Below, one piece after another: positions 21,991-33,700 of a stretch of DNA of 64,000 bases (within the stretch, counting starts at the first letter, position 1; every line of letters starts with the position of its first letter). The stretch lies in contig LVLI01000249.1 in NCBI GenBank assembly GCA_001687465.1, positions 86,047 to 150,046 of the forward strand, written 5' to 3'. The stretch is from Halocafeteria seosinensis. Its lineage: Eukaryota > Sar > Bigyra > Bicosoecida. The notes beneath the pieces are model-generated. The model was not told the origin of the DNA. It ran no database searches and saw only the letters and a list, made by a program, of their open reading frames with translations. The position numbers and the translations under genes are program-made.

Positions 21991-23322
21991 TCATACCAGC
22001 AGCTCATCTTTAAAGATGGGTTGAGAATTATTGATGGAATGCAATGTCCGACAGTGCCATGGATGCGACGGGTTCGACTGTTTTCCTACTGCGCGAGGGT
22101 CGGGTTCAGAAAACTGGTTCCGTCGTATGAGGAAGAAGTTACTAGGCGAGTAAGAGCAAAGCAGCTCTCCGGCAACTCCTTTAAGATATCGCTGCAAACG
22201 TATCAGGTTCAACGGAAGTGGCATAAATTCTTGTAGCATGATATAATCACAAGGTATTGTCGTGCTTACCGTCACCGCCATTCCAACCATTGTACTCCGG
22301 CTAGCACCGTTCTTAAACGTTGCCGACCGAGAATATACACTGAATGAATGCATGAGTGGATTCAATTTTGTTTTAGTGGCTGACACCGAAGCATAGGCGG
22401 GTGTGTCGGGGGTCAGTGAAAATTTAGCTTCTTGTGTGAGGGCAGAAAACTGATTTACGTGTCGTTGCGCTTCTTCGCGAGCTTTTCTTTGTTCTGTAGC
22501 ACAAGAGCGCCTTAGACATATTCAGTTTAGTTTTCAAAAGACCAGATGGCATCTATAACTTACCTCTTAGGGCGCAGCTCTCTCTCTTTCTCGTTCTTCT
22601 GACGATCTTCCTCCGAAGCAGCGGTTGGTCCCGCTTGAAGAACGGATGACTGTAAGCCAAGCGGTCGGATTTTGCATTGCACTTCCCTCTCTTTCGACCT
22701 CGACTTGGGGAATGATATTCATTGACGGATTCAAACGCCCTTACGAACCGAGTGCAACTATAGAATCTGCAACAGAAAACCAAGAGAATGGTGGGGACTA
22801 CTGTACACTTCAGGGGAGGGGGGTTGTATCCTCGCGAGCATACCGCTCCTCGTTAAGAGGATGCCGTCATCTTCCCGGCCGGTGGGCTATCTGTCACATT
22901 TGTGTGTGTGTGTCGCGAACTTACTCATAGTACCGCAATTGCCTTTGAAATGCTTGAATTCCTCTGCATTGTAAATTAATGATTAGAGAAATCATGCGCT
23001 GTTGGAAGACATCCTAAGACCGGAATTGTACATACTTATGCGAAAAGTATCTCGGAATCGCCATGGCAATAAACTCCTGAACTGGATCAATAATAAACGT
23101 CTTACCATCGTTAGACCAGCTAATGCAAGGGAGCGATTGATCCTCAACCATCCTCCACAGTTTATCTACGAATTCATTCCCCGTGTCTTTCTCTCCGTTA
23201 CGACGTCTTTGTCGTCGCTTGGCATCTACACTGGTAGGCGCATCCGTTGAGCCACCACATTCTACGATATCATCAGCTTCGTCACTACTGCTTTCGCTTG
23301 CCACACGTTTTCGACGAGACAT
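21991..23322 (-). CDS. Heat-shock-factor-type transcription factor (about 5 exons)
   Basis: Model: complement(join(21991..22191, 22270..22493, 22564..22766, 22925..22963, 23036..23322)), 317 residues. The HSF DNA-binding domain is split over three exons: NEFVDKLWRMVEDQ, ISWSNDGKTFII, AIPRYFSHK; then GIQAFQRQLRYYEF (the recognition-helix region, including a 39-nt exon); then YSHPFFKRDQPLLRRKIVRR. The loop before the last block is longer and more basic than usual. Exon 4 encodes a short helix and then Ser/Thr-rich sequence. The last intron (22192-22269, 78 nt) is a multiple of three without stops, so its removal is uncertain. HSFs bind nGAAn arrays as trimers under stress; only a short oligomerisation-like segment is visible here. 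Confidence 0.8.
22838..22912 (+). repeat. Dispersed repeat A, copy 1 (inside an HSF intron)
   Basis: Shares with 37043-37126 the block GCATACCGCTCCTCGTTAAG, then AGGATGC, the block CCCGGCCGGTGGGCTAT, a CACAT word and a (TG)n tail. CCGCTCCTC and GAGGATGCGG-like arms can pair around a GTTAA loop. It sits in the 158-nt HSF intron and opposite in sense to that gene. Confidence 0.8.
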
Positions 23323-24910
23323 TGTTCTGGTCGGCGGAACTAACGTGAAGGGGTGTTATTTCAGCATCCTCGCTGCAGTGGGAACATGAGTGCCAACAAT
23401 TCCGCAAATTAAAGCTGTCACGGCACAAAGTTCCGGCGCCTCTACGTGCACTACAATGGCCATTGCCGTAAAGAGGTATTGTGGATAAAGAAGAACCATT
23501 GCACATACCTATGGTCCGTCCGCGGCAAATACCTACGGTATACCAATTCGTTCCCAGCAAATACTTTATCTGTTTCTTTTCTTCACTGTCCCCACGGATC
23601 TGTATTCGATAACGGGCTATTCATTCAACTGACAACCTTCGGTCAACGAGCTGAGGTACATGCATATCAGTGCATGCGCAAAGTCGGAAAGAAAAAATAA
23701 AACTCCTGCTAACAACACAAATCCCCCATCAGCAGATCCTCTGTGGTCCTGTGGTCCGCGTGCGGGTGTATCACCCAACCCTCGCGCCCGAAGTCCCCTC
23801 TTCTTTGTTCGACGAGGCGGTGCTTCGGGAGGCTATTGAAGGGCTTTTCTTCACTGTGACACGCCATGGTGTACAACTCATGGAGGACACCATCGAAAGC
23901 ACACATGATAGATGCACTTATACCGCCCTGCTGTTACTCCCGAGTAGCGCTTACAACACCGTATAGTTTTCACGGGACTTCGCCTATTCCGGCTTCCAGT
24001 TCCCCCACCATGCTCCCTTACCAAGTTCGCCACAGGCTGTGGGGGGACGCTGAGGTGGAACTTGTTCTTCGGGTAGATGCAAACAACTGATGCATCCAGC
24101 GACTCGGTATTTCAACAGGTTGGTTGTCTTTCTTTGACGCCTTAGAATGAACTGTTGAAGCTATTTTTTGTGGACCCGCAAACACCCCCAACGGGCGGCA
24201 GAATGAGGTGGTGGTGATTCGGCCAGCATTTCAGAAGGAACAGTTCCGGCTAAACTCACCTTAAGGTTAGAACCACGTATATTCGCGCCGCCGTAACCTC
24301 TCAAGAGCGTGAAACGAGGTGGGGTCAACTTACTAGACCAAGAGCGTGTGACAAACTCGAAATGTTGCTCCATACAAGGGCTTCCGGACTTTCCACTCCG
24401 GAGTTTACCGAGTAAACTCGACCTAAGTCGAAAGTATTGGGCGGTAGAACTTCGAGAATAAAACTGGGATCGAGGATAATATTCGTTTGTCAAACGCTAA
24501 AGACAAGCTTTTCATTATCAACCCATAGGATCCATCACAATTACGGAGAACATGTTCTCTGGGTGCTACTCCGCGGATGAAGCGCCGCCCTCTAACAGCA
24601 CGGGGTAGACGAAGGCAACAAGTTAATGTCATATTCCTTAGAGACAGTACGAAGGGGAATTTATTCAACAATGTTGCTATGGAGTTCATGCGCGAAGAAA
24701 AGCCTGTGGGATGATGAAGCATTGCTGGTTACTCGCTGAGTTCAGTTCAGTGGAGGTTGTACATGTACCCCGTGTGTCTTCATAACTTTATCTATTGTTT
24801 CCCACACATAAGCTTTGAAAGAAAACTTGGGTCTTGGATTCCCTATTTTGCTGCGAGTGTCCGTCATCCTTCCCCGAAGTGCCGAAAGAAACCTACAGAA
24901 AACAAGTAGC

Positions 24911-24955
24911 CACATACACACACACATATGTGACAGATAGCCCACCGGCCGGAGA
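24911..24955 (-). repeat. Dispersed repeat A, partial copy
   Basis: On the minus strand it reads CCGGCCGGTGGGCTATCTGT followed by CACATATGTGTGTG, which is the right half of repeat A. The hairpin half is absent. Confidence 0.7.
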
Positions 24956-27900
24956 GTTACTGGAGTATTGTTCTAATAGCCACATTGTCACACCCGTCGC
25001 GTTTAGAAACCCCGAACAGCTTTCAAGATTAACAGAACCTGGAGGAATGCGTTCCTCAGATACTCACTACATGTCGAGCTACAGGAAATAGACTGTCAAA
25101 CGCTCGCTGTATACACATGTATCGAAACCCGGCTGGTCTGGTATTGAGGGGCAGGCAACTGCACACTTAATCGAATCACGGCAGTGTCCAACAAATGATG
25201 ACGCCACGCATATCTCACTTGATTACAGTTAATTTACAGATAATTAGCGTCGAGATCTCGATATATCGGGGAATTGGGGGCTACGTCTCCGCAAATCTGT
25301 CCCAGTCAGTGTGCGTCGATGAGCACTAATAATATACATCACGATCCCAACGTTTCCTGTCTGGAACTGAGTCACATAAATCGAGAAAGTAGCCTTCATT
25401 TCAATGATCTTAATCGCATTTCCTGGGTCCTGCTAAATCAGCAACCAAAATTAAAGAAAGCGACGGGTCCCAAGCGGGCCATATCCTATAACCTCGTTGT
25501 ATATACTGCTAGCATGTTCGGTTTGTGCGACAGGAACACTTCATAGCAGCATATTCAAGAAGACGGATCTTCCCAAAATTGTTATAACTTCCAATTTGAA
25601 GTTCCAGGTGCATTCAAGGTTGGAGTGCTGTATGCACACCAATCCTACCGTTTCCGAAGTGCCAAGGGACAACTTCCCAAACGTTTTTTAATACTTCTCC
25701 GTCTGCCACAACTAACTCTTTGGGCCCGTTATTCTATGGGCGAAGCGCCACTGCTATTCCTCCCGTTACTCGGAGTAACTGCGTTGATCAGTGAGCTGAA
25801 GCTGGCCGCCGTTGCGATAGTTAGCTTTTCTACCATCCCTTGGATACCGGGGATTTTTGAACGGCCTATATTGGGATCTAAAACGGGTTGCATGGCCCGC
25901 GATTCGCACATGCGTCGTAGCAAATACATATGTAGTGGATAAACTGGTAAGCGCTGGGCCTTAACTCCGAGTTTCCTCAGGATACAGCAAACAAAAGATC
26001 TTTTCCAGTCTGCCTCTGATCCCTGCCTCTAGCAAATCGTGGGGAGCAATTAAATGGGTGTAGCTTCATCTTTAGCGACGACGCACTTTGAGTCCAGAGC
26101 AATGGATTATCGGACATCCCGGTACGCTGGAGTCTGGTGGCGTTAACGCCTCCAGGCGACAAAGATATTGGGAGCTTCCAATCCCTTCCAAGGATTCTCA
26201 CAAAAAATAAAAAGCCGCGTGCTGGGGAGTGCGAATTAGATAAAACCAATTCTGGCAACTAAACTTCCTTCTTGCTAAACTGTACCGTCGAGCGGAGTTG
26301 ACGACGGACAGCTGCAGACAGTCTGCAGCACCCTGCAGCCAAGCAATGACGCTCCGCGGAAGAAGTTTAATTCTTCAATCATATGGACTAATTCCCATCC
26401 TTGAGTGCTAAAATAAACAAGCAAGGCAATGCTGTTGGCGTATACTGTAGTGTTTTCATGACTTCTATTTGGAGAAGAAGTGGTGAGTCATCATACATAC
26501 TTGGCACCTCATATACACCAAGTCTATTGAAAGTCCGGATATGGAAATCAATGTAAACAAGGCAAAAACTCTGTGTAACAATTCTTTTGCCCAAGATCAT
26601 GTGGGGCTCCAGAGCATCAGAAGACTTTGGTCGGGGAGACAGAAGACCCAAGGATGGAGTGAGTCATCACGGTGCTTCGTGGGCGAATCGTGGCAGACTC
26701 GGTGTCCTGCAGTTGCAGAATAACTATGTAAAACGCACTTGATATCCAATCCCTTAAGTTAACCAAAATTATTTCACCTAACAGGCACCGTAGCGGCGCT
26801 GTGGGTCCTGCCTTCGTTTCAACCAGTTCCAGCCATCAGCAACTGGTACGTGTCACACACTTGACGTCCTTCAGTAGCTTCCCGTTGTTTTCGACAGGAT
26901 GATCTCTTGCTTAATCCGACACTGAGGTGCTTCATTTTCCCACAACGTCCTTACTCGACATCCAATTCTGCTGAAACAACAACAGCCAGAAAAAAGAAAT
27001 GCTAACAGCGGGAACCGGCTAGGACGTTGTTGTCATGCTGAATTCGGTTCCCCTCGCGTGGCATTACCACAAAGTTAAAGAGACAATCAGGTTATAAACA
27101 GAGAATTTGCTTCTGTCGTGCAATGTATGGTGGGGTTTGAACTCCAGTAGAAGCAATTCAGAAACTCTCGGAAGTCCTTCCTTCTCACATCCTTTCCTTA
27201 GGTCAGGTTTCGGTATCCTCCCCGCAGATTCAGTTATCGCATTCAATCAAAGCAAGTAAACGAGATATCGTTGGCCAATCTTGATGTGACGGCAGGCGGT
27301 TGATGGATAGCAGCGTGTCTGCAATCTGTTGTACAGATAGTGGACATGCACAGTTTTCGCCGACACGTTCCACGCTTCACCAGTGCAGTGTACAGGCAAA
27401 CACCCCGAAGTTTATCACAGTCACTTTCCCCGTAGGTTGGTAGAATAGAGTTGTACACTCTGTGCAGGTACACCGAATACTGTAGCGTAAGTAACACCGC
27501 ACGGACGTAGCACTCAAAAAGCATACAGACGCAGACTTTGTACGGGTAGAGGCTACAAAATCCAAAATAAAATACATTTGGTGTTGTAGTTCTCCATACG
27601 TACATGTCATGCATGTGGTCGCCATTGATACTGTACTCTCAATGAACGGCTAACAAAACGTCTTCCACCATCACGACTGGAATGAGCAGCTTTATCAGGT
27701 GCTGGGGATACCAAATCCTCCTTACATAAATAGGCCTGCGAATACCACTCTGGACTGATACGGTGTCTCTTGTTACAATTACTCCTTCATCCAAGACACA
27801 ATCAGTTCTGAGGATTTGGTCAGCTCGACGGTGTCCACGTACCCCATTGTATCCAGAGCAGTTACGGGCTTTTGAGAAAGCGCATAGCTACCGCTCGGCA

Positions 27901-28154
27901 AACTCGACGTTTTTGTGTTGCACAATACGACTATACGTCGATCAATTGCACCTGCCGCATCCTCACTGTTGTTTACCGGGCAGTTTGACGGAGTTAATAC
28001 ACTCTTCCCGTCAACTGAATCAGTTTACCCAATACATTACTGTCAGCTGGCTCACCGAAGACTGAAAAACCAGTGAAACGCCCAATGGGAGTTCCAATAC
28101 CGGCGAACCTGCTGCTATGAAGGGGCTGTCCGCCCACGCCGCCTGATCTGCTCC

Positions 28155-28226
28155 ATAAATAAGCCGGCGAAAAGGCCGGCTCCATCGCTTATACTCCATA
28201 ATCAAGTGAATCAGCTGATCGCCAGC
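28155..28226. other. Two adjacent short hairpins in non-coding DNA
   Basis: AGCCGGC-GAAAAG-GCCGGCT (about 28161-28180) forms a 7-bp stem, and about 30 nt later TCAGCTG-ATCGC-CAGCTGA (about 28209-28227) forms another perfect 7-bp stem. Neither lies in a gene. They may be part of a structured RNA, or chance. Confidence 0.4.
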
Positions 28227-28480
28227 TGAAAGAGCTGAAGTTTGCGTTGAAACTTATTGAAGCGACGCTGTCAGTGTTGCGAAGGTGTTGTATTCTACAG
28301 TTCACGTAGAACTAGGAAAGTCCAGTTGTTCCAGAACAGCACCAACTCCGAAGCGGTGCAGTGGTTGGTGGGAGTAGTGTTAGGAGTTCTTAGTCCTGAA
28401 CTTTCTAAAAATGACGCGGAACCGAATGATAGCACCTCCTAGTAATGTTATATGTGTCTTCATGAATCCACCATTGTACA

Positions 28481-28493
28481 TTGTACGGTACAA
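28481..28493. promoter_or_regulatory. Palindrome TTGTACGGTACAA upstream of the CDK gene
   Basis: A 13-bp odd palindrome (TTGTAC / GTACAA around one G) 270 bp before the CDK start codon. The identical 13-mer occurs upstream of the PI3K-like gene and the AlkB gene, in intergenic DNA each time. Confidence 0.55.
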
Positions 28494-28762
28494 TTTGTAC
28501 CCCTGCTCAGTAGCTGCAACACAATTCCCAAACTCCCACCACGAACTGTCCACTTGAACACATACTGTATATTGACTGTTAAAATTTGGGGTGTATTGCC
28601 GAACCGATCAAACTTCGCCCTTGTTTATTTTCCCACCAGCCTCCATGATTCTCAGCAGCACTTCGCTTCCAGTGTACCAAAGTGCAATGTTTGGGCCAAC
28701 TTCACAATTCCAGACTGGGAATTTCCAGCGTACCCCATTGGTTTGTTACCGTCCTGTATACG

Positions 28763-30539
28763 ATGGCATCCTTTATTCTCAGGAAGAAAAAGCCCTCCAC
28801 GAGTGGAGAGGAAAGAGGAGGACAAGCTGCTAAATGCACTGCGGCTGCGGCGGCGTCTGGTGGGGGTGATAATGGAGGAGCATCACAAAACAGCGTCTAT
28901 GGGGCCTGTAATTCAGTCTTTGATTACGAGCGCATCGACAGGATTGGCGAGGGCACATTCGGGTGAGTGTATTACTGGGTCTAAACAAAAGCCGAACGTG
29001 TCTTTGTTTGCACGGGGTCGTGAGTACGTGCAGACTGGTGTATAAAGCTAGACACAAAGTCACGGGAGACATTGTGGCTTTGAAACGAGTTATACTGCAT
29101 AATGAGAACTCTGATGGGGTACGTGCGCATAGTACATGTTTTCTCGCTTATATCTGGATTTTTCATCGCGGAAGGTGCTTAACTTTGTTTTGTATGCAGT
29201 TTCCACTAACTTCACTGCGTGAGATTATGATTCTCAAACGTCTCAGCCACCCCAACATCGTGAATTTGTTAGATGTTGTTGTAGGAGCCAAACGTGAAAG
29301 GTATGAATTAGCCTTTTAAGTTCGAATGATTGTAAAGAGAAAAGTATCACTACATGCGTGGTAGTCTCAAAAATGCAGCGTGTTTCTCTGCTTTGAATAC
29401 TGTCAAACTGACCTAGCATCGATCTTGGACTCTTCCTCGGGAAAGAGTCGAAAGCGAGCTTCGTCTGAGATATTAGACGTCAGCAACGGTCGACCAGGAG
29501 TCGATGCTTCCCCACGCGCAGGCAGATTGCAAAGTGATGCCAGCCGAACTATTTTCAGTGAACCGCAAGTGAAGGCGATACTCCTACAACTATTGAAAGC
29601 AGTTGCTTACATGCACGAGAATTGGACAGTACACAGGTACAGTACAGTTAGTTTTTGTTATCGTTTCCAAAGTAGTGTATGAGATCGTCGCTTCCCAACA
29701 GGGACATCAAAATGAGCAATCTTCTTTATAACAAAGGACTAGTGAAACTGGCTGATTTCGGCCTGGCTAGGTAAGATGATGTTTTATTTACTCGGCTAGA
29801 GATCATATGTATTTCAAACTTTTCATATTCCAGAGAAGTCCATTACCCGTCCGAAGCTGGTGACTACACGACCCGAGTGGTCACTTTGTGGTACCGAGCT
29901 CCTGAACTACTACTTGGAACCGAGCTATACGACGTGTCGATCGACATGTGGTAAGTCTTAGAGGAAAGCATGACCTGGGTTACAAGATCTGGTAGCGAAG
30001 CCTTGTGCAGGTCCGTCGGTTGCATTTTTGCTGAACTTCTTCTTGGTGTCCCCCTCTTCAACGGAAATGTTGAGAGCGAACAAATAGAGAGAATCTTCTC
30101 CATCTTGGGTAGCCCAAATGGCCATATATGGAAGAATTTTGAGGAACTACCAATGGTAGAGAAGCTTAGAGCTAAGGAAGGTTTGTTTTCTTACCGGTTT
30201 AACCGATTACCTGAATTGTTACCCAATTTATCAGAGGTACGTAGTAGTCCTTTCAAGCCGTTCATGTTCCCTGTTTTATTTTTGTGATGTTTCATGCAGG
30301 CGGGCTTGTCCCTCTTAAACTCGCTATTATCATATGACCCTCGCAAACGCATTAGTGCCCATGACGCGTTGAAGCATCCATATTTTGAAGAGTATCCAGG
30401 TCCTTCCGACAGGGAAGAAATGCCGTCCGTGTTGACGGAAAGCGACAAATCTCTTGTCAGGAAGCATCAGGAAAGGTCGAACAAGGAGCGCCTCTTTGCC
30501 CATACATCTAACGGGGGTACTCGGAAAGGATACCAATGA
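28763..30539 (+). CDS. CDK10/CDK11-like cyclin-dependent kinase (PLTSLRE type, 8 exons)
   Basis: Model: join(28763..28962, 29034..29118, 29200..29300, 29379..29636, 29702..29770, 29834..29950, 30011..30236, 30300..30539), 431 residues, every junction GT-AG and in phase. Motifs in order: IGEGTFGLVYKA, VALKRV, the cyclin-binding FPLTSLRE (PITSLRE-like), [35 protein letters not shown]-loop [38 protein letters not shown]. The PLTSLRE helix and HRDIKxSNLL fit the CDK10/CDK11 group rather than CDK1. An Arg/Ser-rich insert of about 45 residues sits between SILD and the [12 protein letters not shown] helix. CDK10/11 kinases act in transcription and splicing. The start was chosen at [10 protein letters not shown] because it precedes the conserved region with no upstream stop-free alternative of protein-like composition. 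Confidence 0.9.
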
Positions 30540-30716
30540 GGCATGACACGATAGAGGAAATATAGTGGGAGGGAAAGTAGTGTACCCCAGGAGCTCTCAA
30601 TTGCGGTATAGTTGACCGCAGTGCTTGTATATAGGCACGGGACTAGAACATCGATGCAGAGTAAAGAATTGCCGGCTCCTTTCGATGTTAGTCGTGCTAA
30701 TTTTCCCTTCAATGCT

Positions 30717-33700
30717 TTATATAGAAAACCCATTCATTCCAGACCATTCATCAATATTGTCGTAGTCCCAAGGGCTTAGAAAAGACCATTCAAAGGCGAA
30801 GGAATGTGGACTCTCGCATATGTGCTTCCCTCTTGGAACCAAATCTCTTTGGACACCTATGCTGTTGCCGACAACCGGATTGGTGCATATTCTAGAGAGT
30901 CTCTCTAAGTACTCCTGGTATTCCCTAAAGGAAGGGTGCCATGGAGTCTCCTCCTCGATGCTTCGCGCAGAAGTGTGACTCAAATGGAGAATCTTTTCGA
31001 CGGTTTGACAGAGTTTAATGTACCCCTTCCGGCTGTGCTCACAAATATCGGAGTTCACAACGATTTCCAATACGACCGTAGCTATTTCTCCTAAACTCAG
31101 GTGTTTTCCTAGAGTAGCATCTGAATGAGCTTCTAGAAGAACTGCTATTCTTTTGAGAATATTTTCAGCCGTTATCAACCATCCTCTGCGGCACGCTTGT
31201 AGTAAGCAGCTAAAGCTGTTCCAATAATTCAAAATAGCCTTCACTTGAGGAGCGAGCAACCCGAATGGAATGGCACTTAGGGCGCTCATTGCTTGTATAA
31301 ATACACTTAAAGTTTGTTGATCCAATAGCAAGCGAGCCACCCAAAGCTGACGAACAATCTGGAGCTCGTTCTTCGTTACATGTTCGTTTATGCACAACCA
31401 TTGCGCTAGCTCCTGAGCCACATGGACGAACGAACGGAACAAGTCGATAGCCAACGTCGCTGCGTCAATGTAGTGGCATGCGGCCGAATAACATTGAATT
31501 GCCCGAAGCTGCAACCCACCTGCAGACTCTTTATTTGGCAGCTCGGTAAACAACCCGTCCAAGTCTTCGTCATATGTCCACGGGAGTTCCCTGCGGATGA
31601 ATCCTTTACAACTCACGATATTCTTCACTAGGATGGCACTTGCTGATGTGCCCTCTTCTTCTATACTGGTAAGGGACTCTTCATATAGTATTGCCAAAGG
31701 CCATAGGCTCCTGTCAAAGATTTCAAAAAACTTGACTCGCAAACTCTCCTTGTCCAGCTGCTCCTTCTGAGTGTCACTGTTCCCTTTATCCTTTTTCTGC
31801 GACTTCACCTTTGAAGCAATCACTGTCGAAATATCTTTTGTCAGAGCTTTTTCGGCGTCAACGGCTTTGCTCAAACATTCATCACCTTGACGTTCCCATT
31901 CGGCTCGGCTAGGCGTTCCGATCCGCTGATAGAATTCTTCCAATAACTTGGTCACGAACCCTATCGCTTTGGGATCGACGGACACGGACGACTTTGCCGC
32001 ACCCTGGAGTTCAGCTATATCTAGCCATAGTGCCAATCGAGCTGCCCCTTTGCCCTGCACTTTGATTGATAACTGGTTCGAAACCATATAGGATGGAAAG
32101 TTCAGCAATGCCGGTACTAATTCTTTCCCACCTCCAGTTTTACTGACCTGATGGTCTTCCGGATCATCGCTGATACTAATATGGCTCTTGTAGGAACCAG
32201 TGAACGACATTCGGCGCTTTCTCGACAAAACGATTGCAAAGTCTGTAGCAATAGCCTCTAGGATTTTCTGTAGCTCTGGGGGAGAGCGGTCAAAGTTCCA
32301 CCCGATTTCCAGTACCGAACGTAGTGGTAACTTTGCTGCAACAATTCCTTTCTCGGTTTCAGACAGTGGGGAATTGTACAGAAGAACGACGAACATGTCC
32401 CACTGACCATGGTGGAGACAATGCACCGCAGCACGTAACGAAACAGTCTTGCTACCTCCAACTGTTGTCGCAAGAGACTGAGCAGTTAGTAAATGACCCC
32501 CATAGAGAGCAGCTAGAGCGGCACTGCGAACTGCCCCCGCATAGACCAACTGTTTTGCCGATCGGCTAGGATTGCCGAAACAGTAGTATTGGTATGCTTG
32601 GTAACAACGGAGTGCCGTCGATATATTCACGAGATTCCTTCGGACACCTTCAGTAGTCCATTCAGGAATGAAATCAAGGCTTTCTACTTGTGTGTCCTTG
32701 CACCAATTGTCAGCTATACATGTTGCCAACTCTTCTTTTCCTTGCTTTAGCTGCTCGCAAACGCTGTAAGTAGGTTGCGCTAAAATCTGTATCATATCCC
32801 CGGTAAGACAGTTTTGGCTTCCTTCATCCTCCAGGTGGTTCTCGCTTGCAACGAGCAACGAAGATTGCCAGAATTCAATTGACACATGTGGCGCAAGAAT
32901 CAAGGCAGTTTTCGTATTGCCACTTATCCGTAGTGTGGCGCACGCTTGCTCAACGGCGTTACACGCCACATATACGAGAGCCGCCAATTGCAGGTAATAA
33001 ACTCTTTCACCTTTCTTCAGTTTTTTCTCCAACAACTGTACGCTTGTCACAGTGCGGTCGGCCCACTCTCTTAGCCCATTGTCCGACAAAGACACGTAGT
33101 CCAAGCGCTTCGTATTTTCCTTCGCTGATGCTCCAGATGAATCAGTCACACGGGTGTTGTCACTAGCATACTGAAACAGAAACAATTGCTCACTTTGTGC
33201 AGCCAGAAATTTTTCTAATGCCGTCTTCCACGATACTTCTTTGTCTGAGCCACGCACGAGTTCCAAGGTCTGCAGCGACCCTTGTTGTATGTCCTTGCAC
33301 ATCTTGGTTTCATACATCGAATGGAACCCCAAACCGAAGAACTCTGCGTAGTTGTCAAACTCTGCACTATGCTGAGATGCGATCATAGTTTGATTTACGG
33401 TCGGTGAAACAATGGTGACCCGGTGTGGCGTGTTTTCGTTGGCAACATTAGGGTCCTCCATCAGGAAGCAGTGTTCTTTCCAGCCCGGCAATAGTTCAAG
33501 TGACTGCAGCGCCATCCCACAGTCTTGTCCCGCAGATAATATTGCAAAGGGACAAATCGAGCTTAAATGAAAAGTGGATGAACCCCTTCCTTCATTGAGT
33601 AGTATAGTATCGGAAATGCTAAAGGTCCGCAGGTCGACGAGTCGCAGTACAGTATGCCCCTCGGAGAATATGTACAAGAAAAAGGACACTTCCGGGCTCC

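Larger units (their letters stand above)
23323..28762. other. Gene-poor region of about 5.4 kb
   Basis: I found no ORF with a recognisable domain or with a convincing exon chain on either strand; open frames are short and mutually overlapping. Visible items are a partial repeat A copy (24911-24955, reversed), two adjacent hairpins (28155-28226) and the GTAC palindrome (28481-28493) close to the CDK gene. It could hold regulatory DNA, non-coding RNA or old transposon remnants. Confidence 0.5.

Noticed and set aside
24161-24493. 110-codon minus-strand ORF in the gene-poor region
   Set aside because: No motif, no neighbouring exons and a Ser/Arg-bi­ased random composition.
28452-29045. 197-codon plus-strand ORF before the CDK gene
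   Set aside because: It overlaps the first two CDK exons in another frame and has no protein-like composition.
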